Source: Paludibacteraceae bacterium
GTDB lineage: Bacteria; Bacteroidota; Bacteroidia; Bacteroidales; Paludibacteraceae
Assembly (NCBI GenBank): GCA_024401455.1
Contig: JAKSLA010000009.1
Location: 1 to 64,000 of the forward strand
DNA length: 64,000 bases
Direction of reading: 5' to 3'
Part shown: in pieces, positions 1-9,108 of the stretch
Layout: each line of letters begins with the position of its first letter
Position numbering within the stretch: the first letter of the stretch is position 1
Position numbers and translations under genes: made by a program
Notes under the pieces: generated by a model
Told to the model about the DNA's origin: nothing
The model's database searches: none
What the model saw: only the letters and a program-made list of their open reading frames with translations

Positions 1-530
1 TTTTGCGGATTCCGAGGAGGGCACCCACAAGGGGCGCCCGTACACCGGGTCCGGGACGACGCCCGTTTCCGAATGGATGCGATGCCCGCGGGTTTGCGCG
101 TAGGGGCGGTGCCTTGTGCCCGCCCTGGTGAATATTGTGCCGACGTTGATGTTATGCGTCCGTCCAAATGAATATTTTTTCCGCCGTTCGGCGGATTCCG
201 AAGAGGGCACCCACAAGGGGCGCCCGTACACCGGGTCCGAGGCGATGTCCGTTTCCGAATGGATTCGATGCCCAGCGGGGGTGCGCGTAGGGGCGGTGCC
301 TTGTGCCCGCCCTGGTGAATATTGTGCCGCCGTTTATGCCCCAATGAATATTTTTTTTCCGCCGTTTTGAGGATTCCGAAGAGGGCACCCACAAGGGGCG
401 CCCGTACACCGGGTCCGGGGCGACGCCCATTCCCGAACGGACGCGATGCCCGTCGGTTTGCGTGTAGGGGCGGCGCCTTGTGCCCGCCCGTGCCTTGTGC
501 CCGCCCCGGTGAATATTTCGCCGCCTCATC
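1..530. repeat. GC-rich tandem repeat array, about 180-bp units
   Basis: Three successive units align. The shared block beginning ATTCCG(A/G)(A/G)GAGGGCACCC starts at 9, 195 and 373, giving periods of 186 and 178 bp. Each unit holds a GGGCACCCACAAGGGGCGCCC block and, about 60 bp on, GTAGGGGCGGTGCCTTGTG. The second is roughly the reverse complement of the first, so every unit contains a degenerate inverted pair. A/T-rich spacers (AATATTTTTT) separate units. The third unit has an internal duplication of GTGCCTTGTGCCCGCCC near 476-510. Short open frames in it change between copies and have no ribosome-binding context, so the array is treated as noncoding. The left end is cut by the window. Confidence 0.85.
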
Positions 531-531
531 G

Positions 532-563
532 TTTGATTTATAATAAACATGTGTTATATTTGT
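532..563 (+). promoter_or_regulatory. Bacteroidetes-type promoter for the 679 gene
   Basis: TTTG at 532-535, a 19-base spacer, then TATATTTGT at 555-563 match the Bacteroidetes sigma-70 pattern TTTG-N19-21-TAnnTTTG exactly. The predicted start lies about 110 bases before the coding start. The rest of 564-678 is A/T-rich with nothing recognisable. Confidence 0.7.
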
Positions 564-678
564 GCAGATGTATAGATTTGTTTTTGTCTGGAATAGAGAA
601 GAATATATTTTTTCTTTGTCTGTTAGTTATGGATTGGGCAGCATGTCACATTAATTTGTAATTGAACGTGTAGGATTT

Positions 679-1440
679 ATGAATATGAAAAAAGCATTAT
701 TATTAATTTTATTCTTCGGTGCAATGGGTATGTCTTTCGCTCAAACAGGTAAGGCACTTCAAGGTGTGACCGTGAGCGGAACTAAAGGTGAGCATTCTTA
801 TGTGGACCTTGGATTGAAATCCGGATTGTTGTGGGCGACATCTAATGTGGGTGCCCTTACGCCAGATGGCTATGGTGACTATTTCGCTTGGGGAGAAACA
901 AAACCTCAGATGGCTTCTGATACTTCTTATTCTTGGTCAACCTATAAATTTATGCAGAAAGGGTATGATTCAGGTCGTGGTTGTAATAAATACACAATAG
1001 CTAGCGATTTGGATGCTAATCCTGTGTGGTTTGATTCGGCAGGCACTTTTATTGGCGATAGTCTTTTGACTTTATTGCCTGAGGATGATGCTGCAACTGT
1101 TAATTGGGGCAGTGAATGGCGTATGCCAACTCGCGCAGAACAGGATGAACTTCGTGAAGGTTGCATTTGGGTATGGACCGATAATTTCAATGGTACGGGT
1201 ATTGCAGGTAGTATCGGCACTTCAAAGTCTAATGGAAATGTGATTTTTCTTCCGGCTGCAGGTTGTCGCGGATATGGAGACATCAAAGATGTGAACTCAT
1301 TTGGTCGTTATTGGCCTTCTACTTTGAGTATTGGAGATAGTTCCTATGCTTATGAACTCGGTTGTCATTCTGGCCGTGTTGGTAGATGTTTGAGTTACCG
1401 TTATTATGGTGAGTCGGTTCGTGCTGTTACCAAAAAATAA
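679..1440 (+). CDS. secreted FSU-type (Fibrobacter paralogous domain-like) protein
   Basis: 253-residue exported protein. The N-terminus is a clear signal peptide (MKKALLLILFFGAMGMSFA, cleavage after SFA-Q, about residue 21). Start may be 679 or the ATG at 685. The mature part has the pattern HSYVDLGLKSGLLWATSNVG then YGDYFAWGET, followed by a WRMPTRAEQDEL-type segment, a GFFLPA-like segment, a YWPST motif and a C-terminal SVRAV ending. This order is the one seen in the Fibrobacter succinogenes major paralogous domain family, common as surface or secreted proteins in gut Bacteroidetes; function unknown. A truncated relative lies at 22682-23017. It is a single gene with its own promoter and ends convergently with pgeF. 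Confidence 0.7.
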   Translation: MNMKKALLLILFFGAMGMSFAQTGKALQGVTVSGTKGEHSYVDLGLKSGLLWATSNVGALTPDGYGDYFAWGETKPQMASDTSYSWSTYKFMQKGYDSGRGCNKYTIASDLDANPVWFDSAGTFIGDSLLTLLPEDDAATVNWGSEWRMPTRAEQDELREGCIWVWTDNFNGTGIAGSIGTSKSNGNVIFLPAAGCRGYGDIKDVNSFGRYWPSTLSIGDSSYAYELGCHSGRVGRCLSYRYYGESVRAVTKK

Positions 1441-1482
1441 TCGTGATAATGTTTCTCCTCCCCTTGAAGAGGCTGTTCGGAG

Positions 1483-2277
1483 TTATTCCTTCATCATTAT
1501 TCCCGAAAGTAATCGCCCCGATTGTAAGCCTTGCCGGCGGGCGGAAAAGTAGCGTTCGTCGTAGTAGGTGCAGCCGGGGTGTGTGGAGATATTCAGAGGT
1601 GAAATACCTGCATTTTCGAGTTGAATGTTGACGGCGTTCCTTAGGTCAGCATGGATGCTGTCTTGTATCAGTATGAGGATGGAACTGATGTCTTGCCTAT
1701 GGAAAATCTTGGAAAATTCATTGATGAGTTCTGGCCCCACTTGATAGGCTTCGGCAGAAATGCAAGGACCCGTGCAAGCAATGATTTCTTCGATGGATGC
1801 CCCCATTTGACAAAGTCTGCTGATGGTTTTCGTAACGATTTCACAGGCTATTCCTCTCCATCCAGCGTGGACGGCAGCTGCAATTTTGGCTTCGGGAGCA
1901 TAGAGAAGTACCGGAACACAGTCTGCCGTGGTTACGCCTAAGCAGACGTTTTTCATTTGAGTGATGAGTGCATCACATTGGGCAAGTGCTTCCTCCCTTG
2001 CCTCTTTCCCCTTTTGAAAGAAATCTTCTTCAACAAGGAATATACCGTCTTTATGTACTTCACGGGGAACGATTAGTCGCTCACTGTTAATGTTGAGTTC
2101 TTGGCATAGCAGATCTCTGTTTTTTTGTACGCTTTCGGGTAAATCTCCGCAATAGGCACCTAAATTAAATGTGGCATAATTGCCGTTACTGACGCCACCC
2201 TCCACCGTAGTGAAGAAGTGGCGCAGATTATCTTGTTGGGCGAATAGATCGCTTGTTTCCAACGCTATTGGCATCAT
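1483..2277 (-). CDS. pgeF: peptidoglycan editing factor PgeF / multicopper polyphenol oxidase family (YfiH)
   Basis: 264 residues from the chosen start, normal for the family. Family hallmarks are present in order: a His in PREVHKDG, the TTADCVPVLL block carrying the metal-site Cys, and AAAVHAGWRG carrying a second metal-site His, then a GASIEEIIACTGPCI segment. Known family roles are removal of misincorporated L-Ser from peptidoglycan precursors (PgeF) and laccase-like or purine nucleoside phosphorylase activity reported for relatives; which one applies here is not visible. The start at 2277 (tandem ATG at 2277 and 2274) is preferred over 2325 because the longer frame runs through a hairpin at 2286-2306 that also precedes obgE. 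It lies downstream of obgE on the same strand, about 140 bases away. Confidence 0.85.
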   Translation of the reverse strand: MMPIALETSDLFAQQDNLRHFFTTVEGGVSNGNYATFNLGAYCGDLPESVQKNRDLLCQELNINSERLIVPREVHKDGIFLVEEDFFQKGKEAREEALAQCDALITQMKNVCLGVTTADCVPVLLYAPEAKIAAAVHAGWRGIACEIVTKTISRLCQMGASIEEIIACTGPCISAEAYQVGPELINEFSKIFHRQDISSILILIQDSIHADLRNAVNIQLENAGISPLNISTHPGCTYYDERYFSARRQGLQSGRLLSGIMMKE

Positions 2278-2285
2278 CTTATTTA

Positions 2286-2306
2286 GAGGACTTTTATAAA
2301 ACCCCC
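2286..2306 (-). promoter_or_regulatory. leader hairpin shared with obgE
   Basis: On the minus strand the sequence is GGGGG-TTTTATAAAAG-TCCTC followed by TAAATAAG and the pgeF start. It can form a 5-bp stem with two G-T pairs. Over about 30 bases it matches the element at 3581-3601 in front of obgE, including the flanking AAAATCGGGG. Function unknown; a regulatory or processing site is inferred. Confidence 0.45.
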
Positions 2307-2414
2307 GATTTTTAATGTTTAACATTTAAGCACTCCCTTAAATCTTTTGCAGTGCTCTTTCTTCCAAAATCATCATTGGTCTGACGAATTCTTCAAAATT
2401 TCTGCAAGGCAATT

Positions 2415-3563
2415 TTAGAGGTCCCCTTTATTGCTCTCGTTGTCGTCTTCTTCATCGAACTCGACGTCGTAATCGTAGTCGTCGTCAAACTCAACCTCCA
2501 AATCCTCGTCGTTGTCCTCGATGAATTTAACATCCATAGGACGGTGGCTGATTGTGACGTGGCGGTTCTCGTCTTTACTCAACTCTTCCCAAAGAATATC
2601 CTTCAATTCTGTGATTCCCATGTTTGAAACGGCGGAGATGAATATATGAGGAATGTCTTTCGGCAATGTCTTTTCTATGTCAGCCATCAACTCTTCATCG
2701 AGCATGTCCGACTTTGAGATGGCCAGCACGCGTTGCTTTCCCAACAATTCTGGATTATATTGCTCCAACTCGTTCAACAAGATGTTGTACTCTTTCTCAA
2801 TGTCGTCCGAGTCAGCGGGAACCAAGAATAGTAGAATAGCATTGCGCTCGATGTGGCGAAGAAATCTTAGCCCTAATCCTTTACCTTCGGATGCACCTTC
2901 GATGATACCTGGGATGTCGGCCATGGCAAATGACTTATGGTCGCGGTAAGGAACGATGCCTAAGTTAGGCACCAATGTGGTGAACGGATAGTTGGCAATC
3001 TTTGGCTTAGCAGCAGAAACGACAGAAAGCAGCGTCGATTTTCCTACGTTAGGGAAACCAACTAGTCCGACATCGGCCAACACCTTCAACTCCATGACTA
3101 CCGTACGTTCAATGGCTGGTTCGCCCGGTTGAGCGTAGCGTGGTGTTTGGTTAGTGGCTGAGCGGAAATGCCAGTTGCCTAAACCTCCACGGCCGCCTTT
3201 TAACAAGATGACCTCTTGCCCGTGTTCTGTTACGTCGCAAAGGAATTCCCCTGTCTCTGCATCATAAACTACGGTTCCGCAAGGTACTTCTATGATTTTG
3301 TCCTCTCCATCGGCACCAAAACTTCGGCTTGAACTTCCACTACCTCCGTGTCCGGCAATGACGTGCTTCTCGAATTTCAAGTGGATGAGGGTCCAATAGT
3401 TTTTGTTGCCTTTTAGAATGACATGGCCACCACGTCCACCATCACCTCCGTCAGGACCGCCCTTTGGGGTGAATTTTTCACGATGAAGGTGCGTGGAGCC
3501 AGCTCCTCCTTTTCCTGAACGGCAATAAATCTTTACATAATCAACAAAATTCGTTTCTGCCAT
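2415..3563 (-). CDS. obgE: GTPase ObgE/CgtA
   Basis: 382 residues. Residues 1-158 are the Gly-rich Obg fold ([13 protein letters not shown] near 34-46, [11 protein letters not shown] near 123-133). The G domain follows with Walker [10 protein letters not shown] at 169-177, the switch region [26 protein letters not shown] for G3, and SKSD as the G4 variant. The C-terminus is a strongly acidic tail rich in Asp and Glu. Obg GTPases act in late 50S ribosome assembly and stress responses. Downstream on the same strand is pgeF. A short leader hairpin at 3581-3601 precedes the start, which is fixed by the conserved N-terminal [16 protein letters not shown]. Confidence 0.97.
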   Translation of the reverse strand: MAETNFVDYVKIYCRSGKGGAGSTHLHREKFTPKGGPDGGDGGRGGHVILKGNKNYWTLIHLKFEKHVIAGHGGSGSSSRSFGADGEDKIIEVPCGTVVYDAETGEFLCDVTEHGQEVILLKGGRGGLGNWHFRSATNQTPRYAQPGEPAIERTVVMELKVLADVGLVGFPNVGKSTLLSVVSAAKPKIANYPFTTLVPNLGIVPYRDHKSFAMADIPGIIEGASEGKGLGLRFLRHIERNAILLFLVPADSDDIEKEYNILLNELEQYNPELLGKQRVLAISKSDMLDEELMADIEKTLPKDIPHIFISAVSNMGITELKDILWEELSKDENRHVTISHRPMDVKFIEDNDEDLEVEFDDDYDYDVEFDEEDDNESNKGDL

Positions 3564-3580
3564 ATCTTCTATAATCTTAA

Positions 3581-3601
3581 GGGGACTTCTATAAATTCCC
3601 C
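3581..3601 (-). promoter_or_regulatory. leader hairpin in front of obgE
   Basis: On the minus strand the sequence is GGGGA-ATTTATAGAAG-TCCCC, a 5-bp perfect stem, followed by TTAAG and the obgE start about 18 bases later. The same element occurs at 2286 and degenerate versions occur at 24952 and 61186. Confidence 0.5.
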
Positions 3602-3638
3602 GATTTTCTAATTCAATATTAAATAATACAGAAACACC

Positions 3639-4514
3639 TTAATCGATGAATCTGCGGGTTAAGTTTTGGAAGTGGTCGATGCGTCTGTCACGAAGGAACG
3701 GCCACCAGCGGCGTACCGTCTCTGAGCGTTCTTTGGATACTTCAACCACCATATTGGCCTCTTCCAACTGAGGCGCTTGGGCAATGATTTCTCCTTGCGG
3801 ACCGGCTACGAAACTATTTCCCCAAAATTGTATTCCATTGGTTACGCCAGATGGGTCGGGTTCATACCCAGTGCGATTGACGGCTATGACAGGCAATCCG
3901 TTTGCGACGGCATGGCCGCGTTGCACGGTTACCCAGGCTCCGTTTTGTCTTGCCTTCTCATCGTCTGTGTCCGTGCTCTCCCAACCGATGGCAGTCGGGT
4001 AGATGAGGAGTTCTGCACCCGCTAATGCCATTAGTCTGGCTGCTTCCGGATACCATTGGTCCCAACATACTAAAACGCCCAACTTTCCTACCGATGTTTG
4101 GATAGGTGTGAATCCTAAATCACCAGGTGTGAAGTAGAACTTCTCGTAGTAAGCCGGGTCGTCAGGGATGTGCATCTTGCGGTATTTTCCAGCGATGGAA
4201 CCGTCCTTTTCCAAAACGACGGCTGTGTTGTGGTATAGACCCGCAGCACGTTTTTCGAATAGGGACAGAACGAGGACTATGCCGAGTTCCTTGGCCAAAG
4301 TTCCGAAGAATTCGGTGGATGGACCCGGTATTGGCTCTGCCAAATCAAAGTTGTCTGGCGTTTCCGTCTGGCAGAAGTAGAGTCCGTTGTGCAATTCTTG
4401 GAGCACGACCAATTCTGCTCCTTGCGCTGCACATTGGCGGATGTTCTTCGCTAATTTCTCTCTGTTAGCAGCCAAGTCTGAACTGTTGGCTTGTTGTACT
4501 AAACCTATTTTCAC
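3639..4514 (-). CDS. aguB: N-carbamoylputrescine amidase-type nitrilase superfamily hydrolase
   Basis: 291 residues, usual length for AguB. The nitrilase triad is visible: Glu40 in VLQELHNG, Lys113 in KYRKMHIPDD and Cys150 in VLVCWDQWYPEAAR. The substrate-side blocks YEKFYFTPGD, PTAIGWES and NRTGYEPD are those of N-carbamoylputrescine amidases, which convert N-carbamoylputrescine to putrescine, CO2 and ammonia in the agmatine route to polyamines. The usual partner agmatine deiminase (aguA) is not in this window. The gene sits between recJ and obgE on the same strand with gaps of 27 and 75 bases. The start is the first ATG, before the conserved KIGLVQ strand. Confidence 0.88.
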   Translation of the reverse strand: MKIGLVQQANSSDLAANREKLAKNIRQCAAQGAELVVLQELHNGLYFCQTETPDNFDLAEPIPGPSTEFFGTLAKELGIVLVLSLFEKRAAGLYHNTAVVLEKDGSIAGKYRKMHIPDDPAYYEKFYFTPGDLGFTPIQTSVGKLGVLVCWDQWYPEAARLMALAGAELLIYPTAIGWESTDTDDEKARQNGAWVTVQRGHAVANGLPVIAVNRTGYEPDPSGVTNGIQFWGNSFVAGPQGEIIAQAPQLEEANMVVEVSKERSETVRRWWPFLRDRRIDHFQNLTRRFID

Positions 4515-4541
4515 CGTAAGAAATTATTTGTTAGGATGGTT

Positions 4542-6290
4542 TTAGAAGGGGAACCCTCCGCTACCTCCTTGGTTGTTCAATTTAATGTCTTTAATCATCA
4601 GTTGGATGGAAGTGTTTCCGTTGAAGGTGTTCTCTTCCACCGTGTAGCAGATGTCCACAGGATTGAGTGCCTTGATGTGGGCGTTGAATTCGGATTGGCC
4701 GAAAGCGATGCCGTTCATAATGCACTCCGATTTGGAGTCGATAAGTTCCAACTTCAAGTGCTCCTGCTCTTTGCCCACCACGCGACTCGTTCCGTAGTCG
4801 AATACTCTTCGAGTAACGAAAACTGGCTTCGTGTTTTCTGGTCCGAATGGGTTGAACTGCTTGAGCAGTCGGAAGAATTTTGGGGTGATCTCCTTGAAGT
4901 CGATGATGGCATCCACGTCTATTTGAGGCTCCGTTTGGTCGGGAAGAATGTTTTCTGCCACATATTCCTCAAATCTGCGTTTGAACTCCGGCACGTTTTC
5001 TTCTTTCATGGAGAGGCCAACGGCATACATGTGTCCACCGAAGTTTTCCAAAAGGTCGCGGCAAGACTCAATGGCCTTGTAGATGTCGAATCCTTGAACG
5101 GAACGGCCAGACCCCGTGGCAAATCCGTTGGATTGGGTGAGGACGATGGTCGGTTTGTAGTAGATCTCCGTCAATCGGGAGGCTACGATGCCTATAACGC
5201 CCTTGTGCCAATTGGGGTTGTAGATGGCAATGGATTTAGAATCTGCCAAATCCTTCATGTTCTCCAATTCGGCGTAGGCCTCGTCGGTGATGCTCTTGTC
5301 CAAATCCTTGCGGGTTTGGTTATATTGGTTGATGCAGTCGCTCTTCTCTTTGGCGAAGGTGAGGTCTTTGGAAATTAGTAGTTCCACGGCCTCTTTTGCA
5401 GATTGTATGCGGCCGGATGCATTCAAGCGAGGACCGATTTTGAAGACGATGTCGCTGACCGTAATTTCCTTGTCGGCCAAACCGCACACTTCGATGATGC
5501 TCTTCAATCCGAGGCTTGGGTTGGAGTTGAGTTGCTTCAATCCATAGAATGCCAAGATGCGGTTCTCTCCGTTTATCGGAACGATGTCCGACGCGATGCT
5601 GACGGCCAAAAGGTCGAGAAGTGGAGTGAGTCGCTCGAATGGAATCTGGTTGTTGAGCGCGAAAGCCTGCATAAACTTGAATCCTACGCCGCAGCCCGAA
5701 AGATTCGGGTCGGGATAGTGCGAGTCGGATCGTTTGGAGTCGAGCACGGCCACAGCTTCGGGCAGTTTCTCGTCGGGCGTGTGATGGTCGCAGATGATGA
5801 ACTCTACGCCCTTCTCCTTTGCATAGGCCACCTTCTCCACGGCTTTGATGCCGCAATCGAGGGCGATGACCAACTTGAAGTTGTGCTGCGCTGCAAAGTC
5901 TATTCCCTTGTAAGATATTCCGTATCCCTCCGTATAGCGGTCGGGAATGTAGAAGTCCACATTGGAGTAGAACTGTCTAAGAAATTTGTACACTAATGCG
6001 ACGGCTGTGATGCCGTCCACATCATAATCCCCATAAATGAGGATCTTTTCCTTACGACCCATTGCGGAATTCAAACGGTCCACCGCTTTGTCCATGTCGT
6101 TCATTAGGAACGGGTCGTGAAGGTCGTCCAACTGAGGTCTGATGAATCTCTTCGCCTCGTCGAATGTTGTTATACCTCTCTGGACCAGCAACTGGCATAG
6201 AATTGGGCTGATACCCAGTTCTTCTGAAAGTTTTTCTTTCTGTTTTTCCTGTTCTGGTGACAGAGGGGCAAATACCCATCTGTTTTCCAT
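4542..6290 (-). CDS. recJ: single-stranded-DNA-specific exonuclease RecJ
   Basis: 582 residues, full length. DHH phosphoesterase motifs are present: GDYDVDG at 87-93, LDCG with Asp145, and DHH at 168-170, then a GCGVGFKF block and the DHHA1 segment including KGVIGIVASRL and GSGRS. The C-terminal part is the OB-like domain. RecJ degrades single-stranded DNA 5' to 3' in RecF-pathway recombination and mismatch and base-excision repair. It is the first gene of a minus-strand run recJ-aguB-obgE-pgeF. The next 500 bases upstream are gene-free. Confidence 0.96.
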   Translation of the reverse strand: MENRWVFAPLSPEQEKQKEKLSEELGISPILCQLLVQRGITTFDEAKRFIRPQLDDLHDPFLMNDMDKAVDRLNSAMGRKEKILIYGDYDVDGITAVALVYKFLRQFYSNVDFYIPDRYTEGYGISYKGIDFAAQHNFKLVIALDCGIKAVEKVAYAKEKGVEFIICDHHTPDEKLPEAVAVLDSKRSDSHYPDPNLSGCGVGFKFMQAFALNNQIPFERLTPLLDLLAVSIASDIVPINGENRILAFYGLKQLNSNPSLGLKSIIEVCGLADKEITVSDIVFKIGPRLNASGRIQSAKEAVELLISKDLTFAKEKSDCINQYNQTRKDLDKSITDEAYAELENMKDLADSKSIAIYNPNWHKGVIGIVASRLTEIYYKPTIVLTQSNGFATGSGRSVQGFDIYKAIESCRDLLENFGGHMYAVGLSMKEENVPEFKRRFEEYVAENILPDQTEPQIDVDAIIDFKEITPKFFRLLKQFNPFGPENTKPVFVTRRVFDYGTSRVVGKEQEHLKLELIDSKSECIMNGIAFGQSEFNAHIKALNPVDICYTVEENTFNGNTSIQLMIKDIKLNNQGGSGGFPF

Positions 6291-6785
6291 TATATAGTTT
6301 TTTTTATATTATTTCTTTTTGAAGAAAGTGTGAATGGCCGGATCTTACAGCCTTTTACTCTCTAAATAGACTGCCAAAAGATTTCGAAAATCTTGATAGA
6401 CAGTCGTTTGCTTTTGCCTTTTGTTAACTCTCTTTTCAAAAAGGGAACTCTCCCCATAATAAACATTAACGCAATGTTGTAAAGGTAGCGAAAATAAACT
6501 GCATTTTCCCCATTTTCGAGGTCAAAAATCGTCTGGTGTTCACAACTTTTATTATTTGCAGTTTATACTGGAATTTCCCTTTCTGTTTTGGGTGTTGGAG
6601 AAAGGGGCCGAAGAGTCGAATTTCCCGATGAAAACGATGTTTTTTGCAGTTTCGCGCAATGTTTGGAAGCCATTGACTTGTAAAAAAGAGGCAGGAGAAA
6701 CAAAAATTAAGGAATGAAAGAAAAGTGGAGTTCAAAAAAAATTGTATTTTCGCAATTCGATTTCAGATGAAAGAAATAAGAAGAG
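6291..6785. other. gene-free divergent intergenic region
   Basis: 495 bases between the divergent recJ and ClC genes. A minus-strand frame at 6466-6735 is open but very Phe-rich, with no recognisable motif or ribosome-binding site, and is taken as noncoding. An inverted repeat, AAGATTTTCGAAAATCTT within 6378-6396, could form a hairpin. A weak -10-like TATTTTCGC lies at 6745-6753 ahead of the ClC gene. Nothing else is recognised. Confidence 0.5.
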
Positions 6786-8648
6786 ATGCAAGGAAAGAGT
6801 ATGACAAAGCAGGATGGAAGTAGCCGGATGAAGCGGATTTTGAGTTGTTGTGTCTATAAAGTGATGAAGGCGCTGAAACTCAAGTTCTGGGATTTTCTTG
6901 TTTGGCGTTCTCGTACCATAAGTGACAAGCGGTTTGTCATGATATTGAGTTTGCTGGTCGGCTTTTTCTGTGCCGTTGCCGCTCTAATTTTGGGAAACAT
7001 CATCCATTTCATTCACGAATTGGTCAGGACGAGTTTTGATAGAGATGATTTGAACTACCTCTATTTGGCGACTCCTATGATCGGTATTTTGTTTGCGAGC
7101 CTCTATGTGCGATATATTGTCAAGGATGACATCAGCCATGGAGTGACGAAAATTCTTTATGCCATTTCTCAGAACAAGGCAATTATCAAAGTGCATAATA
7201 TGTGGTCGTCCATAGTGGCGAGTTCGCTGACTATTGGATTCGGAGGATCCGTCGGAGCCGAGGCGCCAATTGTGTTGACGGGTTCTGCCATTGGCTCTAA
7301 TTTGGGGCGTCTCTTTAATCTGCAGCGAAAGACGATGATGTTGCTCGTGGGGTGTGGTGCGGCTGGTGCCGTGGCCGGAATCTTTAAGGCTCCGTTGACA
7401 GGAGTAATCTTCACCTTGGAGGTCTTGATGCTCGATTTGAACATGTCTTCCATTGTTCCGCTGCTGATCTCTGCGGCTACGGCAGCGGTGTGTACTTTCT
7501 TCTTCACGGGGAATTCTTCGTCGATGTTTGAGTTTACGCCCGACCCGTTTCAGTTGGATAGGGTGCCATTCTACATTCTTTTGGGCGTTGTCTGCGGTTT
7601 CGTCTCGCTCTATTTTACGCGTGGAATGAGCAAATTGGAGTCTTTTTTTGCAAGTTTGGATACACCTTGGAAAAAGTTCATTGTCGGAGCAATCTTGTTG
7701 GGCGTACTAATCTTCTTCTTGCCTCCTTTGTACGGTGAAGGTTACGACACGATTTCCTATTTGTTGAACAGTCAGGTAGATATGGTCACGCAGAATAGTG
7801 TCTTCTATGATTTTAGGGATAGTTCTTTCATGTTGATGCTTTTCTTGGTTTTGGTGGTCTTCTTCAAAATATTCGCTTCTGCGGCCACGAACGGTAGTGG
7901 TGGTACGGGTGGTATCTTCGCGCCAAGTCTGTTTATGGGATGTGTCAGCGGTTATATTATGGCCTACCTTGTCAACTATTTAGGTTTCGCCAAGTTGCCG
8001 GAGAAGAACTTCGCATTGGCGGGTATGGCGGGGGTTATGTCAGGCGTGATGCATGCTCCAATGACGGGAACCTTCCTTATTGCAGAGTTGACGGGCGGTT
8101 TTGGCCTCTTCTTGAGTTTGATGATTACGGCGACGATTGCCTACATTACGATTTTGTCGTTTGAACCTCATAGTTTGTATGCCATGCGTTTGGCGAAGAA
8201 AGGTGAATTGTTGACTCACCATTCGGATAATAATGTATTGACGCTCTTGGAGTTGGAGAAGATCGTGGAGACGGATTTGAGGGAACTACGTCCTGAAAAT
8301 ACTTTGGGCGACGTGGTTGAAATCATCAAAACCTACAACAGAAACTTCTTCCCCGTTTTGGATAGAGAGGGCCGTATGGTCGGTATCTTGAATCTGGACG
8401 AGATTAGAAATGTGATGTTCCGCACGGAGTATTACGATGTTTATACGGTTTCAAAACTGATGAATAATGGAGAGTGTCCGCATGTGGTGAAGACGGACTC
8501 CATGGTGAAGGTAATGCAAACTTTCGAAAAGACGAAACTGTGGAATCTTCCCGTGTTTGATGAAGAGGGAAAGTATTTAGGATTTGTCTCCAAGTCTAAG
8601 ATATTCAGCACTTATCGTGAAATGCTTGTGGCTCTTTCCGATGATTGA
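6786..8648 (+). CDS. ClC-family chloride channel/antiporter with C-terminal CBS pair
   Basis: 620 residues. The membrane core (about 50-470) has the ClC selectivity motifs: GFGGSVGAEAP at 151-161, where Glu159 is the equivalent of the gating glutamate of GREGP, and the GGTGGIFAPSLFMG block. Two CBS domains follow at about 495-615 (YDVYTVSKLM, then FVSKSKIF), usually binding adenine nucleotides. ClC proteins are Cl- channels or Cl-/H+ exchangers; the retained gating Glu favours an exchanger, by inference. ATGs at 6786, 6801 and 6828 are all possible; the long start is given but the N-terminal 15 residues look unconserved. Transcribed alone. Confidence 0.93.
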   Translation: MQGKSMTKQDGSSRMKRILSCCVYKVMKALKLKFWDFLVWRSRTISDKRFVMILSLLVGFFCAVAALILGNIIHFIHELVRTSFDRDDLNYLYLATPMIGILFASLYVRYIVKDDISHGVTKILYAISQNKAIIKVHNMWSSIVASSLTIGFGGSVGAEAPIVLTGSAIGSNLGRLFNLQRKTMMLLVGCGAAGAVAGIFKAPLTGVIFTLEVLMLDLNMSSIVPLLISAATAAVCTFFFTGNSSSMFEFTPDPFQLDRVPFYILLGVVCGFVSLYFTRGMSKLESFFASLDTPWKKFIVGAILLGVLIFFLPPLYGEGYDTISYLLNSQVDMVTQNSVFYDFRDSSFMLMLFLVLVVFFKIFASAATNGSGGTGGIFAPSLFMGCVSGYIMAYLVNYLGFAKLPEKNFALAGMAGVMSGVMHAPMTGTFLIAELTGGFGLFLSLMITATIAYITILSFEPHSLYAMRLAKKGELLTHHSDNNVLTLLELEKIVETDLRELRPENTLGDVVEIIKTYNRNFFPVLDREGRMVGILNLDEIRNVMFRTEYYDVYTVSKLMNNGECPHVVKTDSMVKVMQTFEKTKLWNLPVFDEEGKYLGFVSKSKIFSTYREMLVALSDD

Positions 8649-8705
8649 TGCGGGAAGAGATTGTTTGTGGTTGTGATGAACTATGGATAGAAGAGTCGTG
8701 GACGC

Positions 8706-9098
8706 TTATTTCGTATTGCTTAGTTTTGTGGCTAATCTGTTCATCAAATATTTGACATATTGTTTGTGGTAGTCTGGATGCACAATCGTGTTGTCCATCG
8801 TGATGATGTCGATGTCCATCGTGACCACTTCTTTGCCTTTCTCCCTGCCGAAATCGATTTCTATTTGTTTCAGTCTGCTTTTCAAGTTCTCTTTGGATAG
8901 AGGGGCAGAGAGACAAATTCCCGAGTTGAAATAGAAAAGGCAAGAGGCGTTGCCTATGGATGCAGTCTTTATTATCTCTGTGGTCGCCACAATGGCGAAT
9001 TCCGACTTTAGCAAGGCCGTGGCTTTCTTTACCAAATCTCTGCCGTTGGGCGTGTTTGAGCCCATGCAAAGACGATATGTGTGGAAGTTGTTGTCCAT
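8706..9098 (-). CDS. short FolK-like (HPPK fold) protein
   Basis: 130 residues. The N-terminal CMGSNTPNGRDLVKKA resembles the LGSN start of 6-hydroxymethyl-7,8-dihydropterin pyrophosphokinase, and KQIEIDFGREKGKEVVTMDIDI matches its IE..xGR...xDIDI block with the two metal-binding Asp. The protein is 30-40 residues shorter than FolK, and the usual Arg-rich loop between GR and DIDI is replaced by KGKEVVTM. It may be a degenerate FolK or a relative with another role. Its end is only 10 bases from the DUF4403 gene start region on the same strand, suggesting co-transcription. Confidence 0.6.
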   Translation of the reverse strand: MDNNFHTYRLCMGSNTPNGRDLVKKATALLKSEFAIVATTEIIKTASIGNASCLFYFNSGICLSAPLSKENLKSRLKQIEIDFGREKGKEVVTMDIDIITMDNTIVHPDYHKQYVKYLMNRLATKLSNTK

Positions 9099-9108
9099 TT
9101 TAGCCTCC

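Noticed and set aside
1..530. CRISPR array
   Set aside because: Units of about 180 bp with conserved content throughout are far longer than CRISPR repeat-spacer units and there are no unique spacers.
152..550. Open frames on both strands across the GC-rich array
   Set aside because: They cross unit borders, lack ribosome-binding sites, and are explained by the low stop-codon frequency of GC-rich repeats.
6466..6735. Minus-strand 89-codon frame upstream of recJ
   Set aside because: Phe-rich, no family resemblance, no ribosome-binding site, and it lies in the divergent promoter region.
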